NCBI GenBank assembly: GCA_022842225.1
Contig: JALHPX010000080.1
Coordinates: forward strand, 1-5,626
Length of the DNA stretch: 5,626 nt
Direction of reading: 5' to 3'
Source: a bacterium
GTDB taxonomy: Bacteria > Bdellovibrionota > FAC87 > UBA2466
Shown here: positions 1 to 5,626 of the stretch, in pieces
Numbering within the stretch: position 1 is the stretch's first letter
Layout of the letters: every line of letters begins with the position of its first letter
Program-made: the position numbers and the translations under genes
The notes under the pieces: generated by a model
Databases searched by the model: none
Told to the model about the DNA's origin: nothing
The model's input: the letters and a program-made list of their open reading frames with translations, nothing else

Positions 1-140
1 TTCTCCATCGCTTCCTTGCAGACGCGAAAATCGTGTTTTGCTGTCTTGGTAGTTGTATGTGGTTTTGCACTCACGGTGGCCTCGGCTAAGCTCATGTCTG
101 TACCCACTTGTTCTTTAGTCTGTTCTTGTTCTTGAAGCAT
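1..140 (-). CDS. Start of an unrecognised leftward gene, cut by the left window edge
   Basis: A minus-strand frame opens at ATG 138-140 and stays open for 46 codons to the edge of the window. The visible protein begins MLQEQEQTKEQ, is hydrophilic and rich in Gln/Glu/Thr/Lys, and then runs into a segment containing KHDFRVCKEAME that looks helical. There is no signal peptide or membrane segment. An in-frame TAA at 150-152 means the start cannot lie further upstream. A second possible start, ATG 93-95 (protein MSLAEATVSAK), has a weak GTGGG about 7 bases upstream, whereas ATG 140 has no Shine-Dalgarno. The gene would be divergent from the HD protein at 238. The opposite strand is also open here to TGA 133-135, but that product is unlike a normal protein end, so I prefer the minus strand. 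An open stretch of this length can occur by chance, so confidence is moderate and no function is proposed. Confidence 0.5.
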   Translation of the reverse strand, partial: MLQEQEQTKEQVGTDMSLAEATVSAKPHTTTKTAKHDFRVCKEAME

Positions 141-160
141 GGCGGGAATTTAATCCGTAA

Positions 161-175
161 TTGCTTAGGAAGCAA
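161..175. promoter_or_regulatory. Palindromic element in the divergent intergenic region
   Basis: TTGCTT (161-166) and AAGCAA (170-175) form a perfect 6-base inverted repeat around AGG. It lies inside the 97-base gap between the two divergent starts (140 and 238), where a shared operator would be expected. The leftward copy of TTGCTT (175-170) is also 17 bases from TAAATT (152-147), a weak -35/-10 pair. If used, it would start transcription close to the ATG at 140 and give a nearly leaderless message. The pair matches consensus poorly (3/6 and 4/6), and a 6-base repeat can arise by chance. For the rightward gene I see no convincing promoter in this gap. Confidence 0.3.
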
Positions 176-237
176 AGGTTTTGGACGAGTCGGCCTTGAA
201 GTTGTAACCAAGCCAAAGTCCCTCTATCATTGTTAAA

Positions 238-1599
238 ATGGCGCAATCTAAGCAAGACTTCACCCGGGTCCATTCTGTTTTGACGCGCGCCTGCGCGGAA
301 CTTGGCCTAGAGGTTACCGAAGCCAAAAAAGCCTCCATCTCTCGCTTGATCGCGGGCACGATGGGCGGCAAGGCCCGATTTTTTCATAATCCCGACCACG
401 TTATTCACGTCGGTAGTCACGGCGATTCCATCAGCGTAATTGCGGCGCTCTTTCATGACTTGGTTTACCTCCAAGTCGATGAAGGGATGGGTAAAGACGT
501 CTCGGCCTTGGTCGATTCGGCAATTGAGCAAAACGCCGGAAGTCTGCGGGTTCGCGAGGTTTTGGCCGAGGATGCGCAGCTGGCTTGCGATCTCTTTGAT
601 GTCCATCCCGGAACTCAGATCAGCAAGATGCAAGGGTTAAATGAATTTCTCAGCGCCATGGCCGCCTCCCAGGTCCTTTACCCCGTGGCGGGTGCCTCAA
701 CTGTCGCGCAGGTACTGTGTTGCATCGAGCTAACGATTCCCTTCCGCGGCCGGGACAAGAATGGCCGCAGCGCTGCCGAGCAGCTCTATGATCGACTGGC
801 AAAAGTAGATCGAAAACTCCATTTAAATTTAGGCGACCAAGGCTGCCGCCAGGCGATTCGTCGGGCAGTCCGTTTGGCGAATCAAGACGTTTCGAGCTTT
901 GCCGCTTCGACGGGAGCCGATTTTCTGGCGCACACTTGGGAATTGGTGCCAGAGACGAATCCCCTGTTGCGCGCGCCCACTGCGGCAAGTGTCGAGGCCT
1001 TCGCCAAAGCGCTTTTGCAGATGGAAGGCTTCTTTAGCAACTTAGCGCCCAAGAGCGTATTTCAACAATTTGACGGCGAGCCATCGAATCACGACTTAGA
1101 AGTCCTGGCGCAGAATGCCGCGCGCAATATCGAAGAAGGCCGCTATTACTTTCGTCTCAAAGTAACGGCGCTTGCAATCTTGGAAGCCGCTGGCGAATCG
1201 CTGGGAAAAAATCTGGGCTTGCCCGTGCTATTGGGAGAGCTTTCCAATTTGGCCGTCGGCAAACAAAAGGTTGCAAAGTTTCTGCCCCAGAAAGGCAAAG
1301 TCGCGCAGGTCGAGGGCGGTTTAGCTCGTCGGGTGCTGAAGCTTTTGGAAAATCCTCACACGGAGGAGATCGGGCCTACTTTAAAGAGTTCGCCCATGGC
1401 GGCGTTCTTACTTTTAGAACTGGGTTTTGAGCAAATGCTCAAACTCTGGGAACCCGCCGGAGAATACTTGCGGGGTAAAATTTCTTCGTACCAACTGCTG
1501 CAGTATTTCCCGCAGCCTACCTACAAACGAGTCATGCTCGCCATTCAAGCAGCCATGAAGGCGCCCGCTCGCACAAAAAAAATTAAAAAAGCTAGTTAG
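238..1599 (+). CDS. HD-domain metal-dependent phosphohydrolase-like protein
   Basis: A 453-residue soluble protein. Residues about 46-80 carry the HD-superfamily signature: FHNPDH (H50, N51, H54), then ALFHDLVY with the HD pair at H73/D74. The spacing and the FHN..H/FHD.VY wording resemble predicted HD phosphohydrolases of the COG4339 kind. D217 in LANQDV is a good candidate for the distal Asp that completes the H...HD...D metal site, and E164 in IELTIPFRG may also contribute. Known HD enzymes hydrolyse phosphate esters or nucleotides; the substrate here cannot be read. Residues about 250-453 are mostly helical, match nothing I recognise, and end in a Lys-rich tail (RTKKIKKAS). There is no signal peptide or membrane segment, so it is likely cytoplasmic. 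The start is well bounded because TAA at 205-207 is in frame and no other ATG, GTG or TTG intervenes, but there is no clear Shine-Dalgarno. It converges on the HD-GYP gene. Confidence 0.85.
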   Translation: MAQSKQDFTRVHSVLTRACAELGLEVTEAKKASISRLIAGTMGGKARFFHNPDHVIHVGSHGDSISVIAALFHDLVYLQVDEGMGKDVSALVDSAIEQNAGSLRVREVLAEDAQLACDLFDVHPGTQISKMQGLNEFLSAMAASQVLYPVAGASTVAQVLCCIELTIPFRGRDKNGRSAAEQLYDRLAKVDRKLHLNLGDQGCRQAIRRAVRLANQDVSSFAASTGADFLAHTWELVPETNPLLRAPTAASVEAFAKALLQMEGFFSNLAPKSVFQQFDGEPSNHDLEVLAQNAARNIEEGRYYFRLKVTALAILEAAGESLGKNLGLPVLLGELSNLAVGKQKVAKFLPQKGKVAQVEGGLARRVLKLLENPHTEEIGPTLKSSPMAAFLLLELGFEQMLKLWEPAGEYLRGKISSYQLLQYFPQPTYKRVMLAIQAAMKAPARTKKIKKAS

Positions 1600-1608
1600 C
1601 TATTTTTT
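1585..1608. terminator. Possible bidirectional terminator across two abutting stop codons
   Basis: AAAAAA (1585-1590), then AGCTA-GT-TAGCT (1590-1601), one unpaired A at 1602, and TTTTTT (1603-1608). Read on either strand this is an A-tract, a short stem and a T-tract, the layout of an intrinsic terminator that works both ways. It covers the stop codons of both convergent genes (TAG 1597-1599 on plus, TAG 1602-1600 on minus). The stem is weak: it has only two G-C pairs, the loop is very tight, and a bulge separates the stem from the A/T pairing. It could be inefficient or act only by position. Confidence 0.4.
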
Positions 1609-2679
1609 ATCGTCGGAACCATTACTGCCGACGGCATTCAAGATGGTGGGATCGAATTTGCCTTCCATCCCGCGCATGCGCTCGAGCGCTTTAAGTGGGG
1701 TCAGCGGAATGGGTTGGTGTGGGCGCGGGCTGGTCATGGCGTCAAAGACGTCGGCAATGGCCACGATGCGGGCAAATTGATGGATGGGGCCAGTTCCGCC
1801 GCTCGGACGTGTTTTGCCGTCCATGCGATCATGGTGTTGTTGAGCGGTAAGAATGACTTCTTGAGGCGCACCCAAGCGAGTGAGCAGCTTCGCGCCATGC
1901 TGCACGTGCGAATCCAAAACAAGTTTTTCCCTTACGGTCAGTTCGCTGGCTTTGGTCAAGATTTCCTTGGGTATAAAGATATTGCCAATGTTGTGAGTCA
2001 GCGCCGCTAGGGAGAGTAGGCGCAGACTACTCTTGGGCACCGCGCGTTTTTGCGCGATTGAGATAGAGTAGATAGCGACGTTAATCGTGTGGTTAATTGA
2101 GTAGAGCCCGTGATCTTGGTACCGACGAATCAGAGTATTGGCGACGCCGGGATGGTCAATCACGAGTTGGGCTAAGCGCTCAGCGAGCGTTTTGAAACGC
2201 TCATAGAGAACTTTCTCCATGTTCTTTTTAATTTCCATGTCGCGCTGGTAAGCAACGAGAAGACTGCGCACGTTTTCGCCGTGTTGTTGGATCGTCATCT
2301 GCGAGGATTTCTCGGCTTCGGCGAGATAGCCTTCCATTGCTTTGAGCATCGAATCCCATTCGGCGCGGCTGATAAAAACACTGTCCACTCGGCCCTTCAC
2401 TAGGCCACTCGCGCGTTCGTGCGTCAGCGTATCGCCGAGACTTCTAAATTTTACGAGTTTAGCGCCAATTCGGACATAGACGGAATAGGGCAGAGGGACT
2501 TCCATCGGCAGTAATTCGATAGGAATAGAGACGTACTGACTGAGATCTTGCTCTGATTCAGTGGCGACAAGTCGAAGGTGCGGAGGCGTAGCGGGGCGCT
2601 CGATTTTCTCGAGGTCCTTGCTATCTTCCGCAGCCGTGCTGACCCAAATGCCGTTCGAGTTATACAAAGTCCGCTCCAA
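1600..2679 (-). CDS. Degenerate HD-GYP domain protein (c-di-GMP phosphodiesterase family, probably inactive)
   Basis: The frame gives 359 residues from TTG 2679; I favour TTG 2667 (355 residues) because GGAG (2677-2674) sits 6 bases before it, while 2679 has no ribosome site. Numbering here is from 2679. Residues 48-115 form a small N-terminal module (VYVRIGAKLVKF..GD) of the sort that precedes HD-GYP domains in many Proteobacteria. A helical linker follows (about 116-180), then an HD-GYP domain (about 185-350). H197, H258, H282/H283 and D310 match family metal ligands. However, HDIGK has become HNIGN (D230 to N, K to N at 233), and HHERxDGxGYP reads HHDRMDGKTRP, losing the Gly-Tyr of the GYP motif. 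Active HD-GYP proteins hydrolyse cyclic di-GMP, so this one is more likely a binder or adaptor. No receiver or membrane segment is present. It lies downstream of the Clp-like gene on the same strand. Confidence 0.85.
   Translation of the reverse strand: MERTLYNSNGIWVSTAAEDSKDLEKIERPATPPHLRLVATESEQDLSQYVSIPIELLPMEVPLPYSVYVRIGAKLVKFRSLGDTLTHERASGLVKGRVDSVFISRAEWDSMLKAMEGYLAEAEKSSQMTIQQHGENVRSLLVAYQRDMEIKKNMEKVLYERFKTLAERLAQLVIDHPGVANTLIRRYQDHGLYSINHTINVAIYSISIAQKRAVPKSSLRLLSLAALTHNIGNIFIPKEILTKASELTVREKLVLDSHVQHGAKLLTRLGAPQEVILTAQQHHDRMDGKTRPSGGTGPIHQFARIVAIADVFDAMTSPRPHQPIPLTPLKALERMRGMEGKFDPTILNAVGSNGSDDKK
2674..2677 (-). promoter_or_regulatory. Ribosome binding site that favours a TTG start at 2667
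   Basis: GGAG on the minus strand lies 6 bases before TTG 2667-2665, the fifth codon of the longest frame. The more upstream TTG (2679-2677) is preceded by a hairpin and T-tract rather than a purine-rich site, and the next in-frame stop, TAG 2709-2707, lies beyond it. No in-frame ATG or GTG lies near either candidate; the first ATG is residue 59, inside the N-terminal module. Confidence 0.45.
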
Positions 2680-2707
2680 AAACGAGGCTCTGGCCCCGTC
2701 CAGCCTC
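2678..2707 (-). terminator. Intrinsic terminator or attenuator hairpin, leftward
   Basis: On the minus strand, GAGGCTGG (2707-2700) pairs with CCAGAGCCTC (2693-2684) around the six-base loop ACGGGG. This gives a six-pair GC-rich base, a two-base bulge and two more pairs. The stem is followed by G and five T residues (2682-2678), the standard form of a Rho-independent terminator. It lies 75 bases past the stop of the Clp-like gene, so it could end that transcript. Its T-tract overlaps the TTG at 2679 and ends just before the ribosome site of the HD-GYP gene, so any transcript of that gene starting further upstream must read through it. On the plus strand there is no matching T-tract. Confidence 0.6.
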
Positions 2708-2729
2708 TATCGGCAAGCGTTGACGCGGA

Positions 2730-2753
2730 GTTTAATGATTTTTAATAGGTTAA
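2730..2753 (-). promoter_or_regulatory. AT-rich segment, possible promoter region of the HD-GYP gene
   Basis: Most of this stretch is A or T, in contrast to its surroundings. On the minus strand it contains TATTAA and CATTAAA, both passable -10-like strings, but no good -35 at the right distance. If transcription began here, the message would have a leader of roughly 50-60 bases containing the terminator-like hairpin. The call rests on composition and position only. Confidence 0.2.
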
Positions 2754-2781
2754 GCCTTCCCAGTAGTTAGCCGAGAAAGGG

Positions 2782-5626
2782 TTAGAATTTCAGCGGATTA
2801 CCGTCTGCGCCGTAGAGTATTCCATCTGGTCCCACGCGGCTTCCCGCGGGCGCCTGCATAATCGAGCTGCCCGAGGGTTGCTCGCCTACGGCCGGTCCCT
2901 GCTTCTGCATTCCTTTTAGCTGCTCGGTCAGGCCACGCAATTCAGGTGGCAATTCTGGCTCCGCACCTTTACTCGGATCGTGTTTAGTCGATTTCGGAGT
3001 GTGGAACTTACGTCCACCCGCCATCAAACCAAACCCCCGCGCGCAAGGATCTTTGGCAGCAACCTCCTCGCCCTGAGAAGGAATGATGATTGGAGATTTT
3101 TTTTCTGCTTCGTTTATCGTCTGCGGAGTTCCAAAGTGGAGTGTGTCATCTGACTCTTGGTAATCAATTACCAGGTGCCCGTGATTATCGCGGGGATAGA
3201 GTTGCAATAACTGCGTCTTCGCCTCCTCGATATTCCGACGGACTAGTTGTCGTACAAAATTCGCGTTCTCCGCCGAATTTGCACCATGCTCCGCAATTAC
3301 CTGATCAAATTTCTTTTGAGCTGCATCGGTGAAAGTGACTCGGAATCGATCCTGACCTTGCTCTTCGGCCGCAAGTGCTTTCACAGTGCGCGTAAAGATT
3401 TCCTTCAGGTCTGCCTCGCTCAAAGTGTCGAAATAAACGGCATTGTCGAAATCACTCGAACTCAATCGGAACGTACCATTGCGACCGCGTTGCACACCGC
3501 GCGACAGACGTTCCAAGATTGCTTCTTTGCGTTGCTCCTGATCCAGTTTTGGGTCCAGCGCAATATCCGAGCCTTCAGAAGTCGCAACGATCACGACTGT
3601 GCCTTCAAATGAAATGCTCTTCTTGGTCTTCTGGTCCCCAAGCCTTCCCTCTTTGATGATCGATTGAACCATCGCCAAAACTTCTGGAGAAGCCAGTTCG
3701 GCGTTTTTAAAATAGACCACGCTGCGCGGATGCTGGCGTACAAACTCAGTGAGTAGACCTGGGCCATCGCCCTGGAATCCCGGAGGTGAACCCACCAGCT
3801 TATTGATGGATTCTTTCTCCGTATATTCAGCGAGGTCGACTTCGATCATAAAGCCGTCACGCACAATTCCAATCTGCTCAATAATTTTTGGCGCTAACGA
3901 TCTACCGCTCCCTTTAGCTCCAAAATACAACTGAGTCTCTGCGGGCCTGCCGATTCCAGCTTTACCGCGGATTAAGACGGTAGATGCGTTCTTAATTGCC
4001 TGGGCGGCTTCTGGCTGGCCAACAAAGCGTTCATCGATTCGAGCGTGCATTTTCTCCATGCGCTCTTCCTTCGATTCGAGCATCCCGCCAATCGACGTCA
4101 AATTTCCCATGAGCATGACGCTGCGATTGATATCCACCTCATCAACTTCGAGAGGGAACACTGCGAACTGGCTGTGAATGGCACGAATTTCCGCGCTCAA
4201 TTTTTCTCGTTCGACCGCTTGGGCCCCTTTTTCAGCGTCGGTAATGGCGGGAGTCTTGTTCAGCTTTTGAAGCTTTGTCCAAGCCTCCAAACCCTTGCTC
4301 CAAAACTCTTCCATCACATCTAGCTTTTGGCGGGCATCGTTGAGTTTCACTACGGTGGCATCCAACTCAACTTGGGCACTGGCATTTCCTTTTGCTAATC
4401 GACGATGAAACAAATTGCGGAAGTTTTCGAGTGTGTTAACGCGCGATCGCAAATTCTTAAGTTCGTCGGGAACAGAGCCGTCATTTGCTTCCAGCAAGTC
4501 CCGCGAAAGGCGAGCAGATGCCATCGCGTTATCCATTGCCTTAATGGAAACACGCGGACGTTGCTGATCGTGAATGTACTGCTCTGTTAAGTCGACTGTA
4601 GCTAAAATTGCTTCTTCGGTGATTCCGACTTTATGGAATGCTTCATATACCGGTGCGATTTTTTGCATTATCTCAAAACTTTGCTCACGATCCGGCTCGT
4701 CGACATACGCACGTTCGAAACGATCGTTCAAAGGTGCATCTTTTTCCAAGATGGGAACTTCTTCGAGGGTGGTGGCTCCGATGCAAGGTAATTCCCCCCG
4801 CGCTAAAGCGGGCTTAAAATGCTGGGCAATACCCGCGTAGTCTTCAGTGTTGAGAAGATGAATTTCATCGATAAATAGAATTACGCGTCGGCCTTGCCCC
4901 TTTGCAGCCAATTCATTCCTCTCGGCTACTTCCTTAATGATTGCCTTTACGCGATCCTCCAAGGCGCCGCGGTACTTACTTCCGGCGGTAAGGAAGGACA
5001 GTTTCAATTCCAAAATGTCGACATCGGGCATCTGCTTTGCGAGTTCTTCGATCAGTGCCGTCTTACCCACACCCGCGCTTCCGACGAGCAGCGGAGAGTT
5101 CTGACGACGCTGCGCCAAAATTTTCTTAATACGTCCAATTTCGAGATCTCGACCAATCACCGGATCGAATTTGTTCTCACGTGCGCGTTTGGAGTAGTCG
5201 ATTGTGTACTCTCCAAGGACCGACTTGGTTTTTGGATCTTGGGAAGCATCTGTATCTGTTTCATCCATGCGGCTTGCGGCCAGCACTTTATTCCGCTGCA
5301 AGTCCATGTCCTTCATGAACTTACCCATTTCGGTATTCGAATCGTGCGTCATCGCCAGAAAAATATGTCCGGGAGTGACGGCGCCGCCGCCATTGGTATG
5401 CTTCTCACGCAAAAAACGCTCGCGCTCAGCCCCTTTAAATAGCTCCTTAAGTTCAGCGCTGTACTTAACCTCCACGTCGGCGGGAAGCTCTTTTCCGTCT
5501 TTAGGAATCGCAGATTCAACGAGCTTTTCACGCAACATCAGACCGCCACTGTTGGACAATGACAGCTCTTTAAAGATGGTGTCCGTCATCTTGCCCTCGT
5601 ACTTGGCGGCAATCAGGCTCATTGCG
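2782..5626 (-). CDS. ClpB/ClpC-like AAA+ ATPase with an inactive second module; 5' end outside the window
   Basis: At least 947 residues; numbering is from the first visible Met (5622). That Met is probably internal: residues 1-40 read as the second half of the first Clp_N repeat, and residues 50-115 (TPGHIFLAM) as the second repeat, so perhaps 35-45 residues lie beyond the edge. Module 1 (about 140-385) has FDPVIGRDLEI, Walker A GSAGVGKT (181-188), pore loop KYRG (216-219), Walker B ILFIDE (D252/E253), sensor 1 GATT and one arginine finger (R301; its partner is D300). Residues about 387-520 are a charged coiled coil with a ClpB-like Trp region. Module 2 (about 520-830) keeps LVGSPPGF and GRL but has GAKGSGRS for GPTGVGKT (568-575), KN for the Walker B Asp-Glu (639-640), E683 at sensor 1 and D724 at the arginine finger. 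A polar tail follows (831-946). No IGF/LGF loop for ClpP is seen. The expected role is ATP-driven protein remodelling in the cytoplasm. Confidence 0.9.
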   Translation of the reverse strand, partial: AMSLIAAKYEGKMTDTIFKELSLSNSGGLMLREKLVESAIPKDGKELPADVEVKYSAELKELFKGAERERFLREKHTNGGGAVTPGHIFLAMTHDSNTEMGKFMKDMDLQRNKVLAASRMDETDTDASQDPKTKSVLGEYTIDYSKRARENKFDPVIGRDLEIGRIKKILAQRRQNSPLLVGSAGVGKTALIEELAKQMPDVDILELKLSFLTAGSKYRGALEDRVKAIIKEVAERNELAAKGQGRRVILFIDEIHLLNTEDYAGIAQHFKPALARGELPCIGATTLEEVPILEKDAPLNDRFERAYVDEPDREQSFEIMQKIAPVYEAFHKVGITEEAILATVDLTEQYIHDQQRPRVSIKAMDNAMASARLSRDLLEANDGSVPDELKNLRSRVNTLENFRNLFHRRLAKGNASAQVELDATVVKLNDARQKLDVMEEFWSKGLEAWTKLQKLNKTPAITDAEKGAQAVEREKLSAEIRAIHSQFAVFPLEVDEVDINRSVMLMGNLTSIGGMLESKEERMEKMHARIDERFVGQPEAAQAIKNASTVLIRGKAGIGRPAETQLYFGAKGSGRSLAPKIIEQIGIVRDGFMIEVDLAEYTEKESINKLVGSPPGFQGDGPGLLTEFVRQHPRSVVYFKNAELASPEVLAMVQSIIKEGRLGDQKTKKSISFEGTVVIVATSEGSDIALDPKLDQEQRKEAILERLSRGVQRGRNGTFRLSSSDFDNAVYFDTLSEADLKEIFTRTVKALAAEEQGQDRFRVTFTDAAQKKFDQVIAEHGANSAENANFVRQLVRRNIEEAKTQLLQLYPRDNHGHLVIDYQESDDTLHFGTPQTINEAEKKSPIIIPSQGEEVAAKDPCARGFGLMAGGRKFHTPKSTKHDPSKGAEPELPPELRGLTEQLKGMQKQGPAVGEQPSGSSIMQAPAGSRVGPDGILYGADGNPLKF

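Noticed and set aside
1..135. Plus-strand open frame ending at TGA 133-135 as the tail of a rightward gene
   Set aside because: Its product is Cys/Ser/Val-rich with no sensible C-terminus, while the opposite strand gives a normal hydrophilic protein with a bounded ATG start; not fully excluded.
307..988. Minus-strand open frames opposite the HD phosphohydrolase (307-633 and 650-988)
   Set aside because: Both are shadows of the plus-strand gene, which carries a recognisable HD metal-site signature; the antisense products are Arg/Pro/Gly-rich without motifs.
1575..1590. A-rich run at the end of the HD gene as a programmed frameshift site
   Set aside because: Slippage would only alter the last few residues next to the stop, and there is no downstream frame of interest; the run is better explained as the A side of a bidirectional terminator.
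2720..2746. Plus-strand promoter-like pair TTGACG and TTTAAT pointing into the 3' end of the Clp-like gene
   Set aside because: Each box is 5/6 to consensus, but the spacer is only 15 bases and there is no gene downstream on that strand; an antisense transcript is possible but unsupported.
4894..5442. Plus-strand open frame of 182 codons within the Clp-like gene
   Set aside because: It lies antisense to the Clp_N and Walker region, whose conserved motifs are unmistakable; the antisense product shows no family motif and is a shadow.
5620..5622. ATG at the right edge as the true start of the Clp-like gene
   Set aside because: The frame stays open to the last base of the window, and residues after this Met match the middle of the first Clp_N repeat, so the start most likely lies beyond the edge.

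Overview
The window holds two complete genes and two partial genes, packed tightly, with roughly balanced base composition and no RNA gene, insertion sequence or CRISPR array that I can see. The gene families are an HD-fold phosphohydrolase, a degenerate HD-GYP protein and a ClpB-like AAA+ protein. With the compact layout and about half G+C, they suggest a Gram-negative bacterium of the old deltaproteobacterial grade, possibly Bdellovibrio-like. That placement is an inference from gene style only; no marker gene confirms it.

Layout from left to right: (1) the start of a leftward gene that runs off the left edge (1-140, 46 codons visible, not recognised); (2) a 97-base divergent intergenic stretch with a perfect 15-base palindromic element; (3) a rightward 453-residue protein with an HD-type metal-dependent phosphohydrolase domain and a long unassigned C-terminal half (238-1599); (4) a leftward HD-GYP-type protein whose HD pair has become HN and whose GYP loop has eroded (stop at 1600; start at 2667 or 2679); (5) a 102-base gap containing an AT-rich segment and a strong leftward intrinsic-terminator-like hairpin; (6) a leftward ClpB/ClpC-like double-AAA+ protein (stop at 2782) that runs off the right edge. 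Genes 3 and 4 converge with no base between their stop codons, and a small A-tract/stem/T-tract structure covers both stops.

The most striking content is the Clp-like protein. Its first ATPase module keeps the Walker A and B motifs, a pore-loop tyrosine and sensor 1. Its second module has the ClpB/ClpC fold signature but has lost or replaced the Walker A lysine, both Walker B acids, the sensor 1 asparagine, the arginine finger and probably the sensor 2 arginine. It therefore looks like a one-engine disaggregase/unfoldase with a structural second ring, followed by a tail of about 115 residues not found in ordinary ClpB. The HD-GYP protein next to it has likewise lost catalytic positions, so two adjacent same-strand genes both encode eroded enzymes. 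Whether they work together is unknown: they share a strand, but the terminator-like hairpin between them argues against simple co-transcription. I do not see a recognisable defence, secretion or mobile system here.
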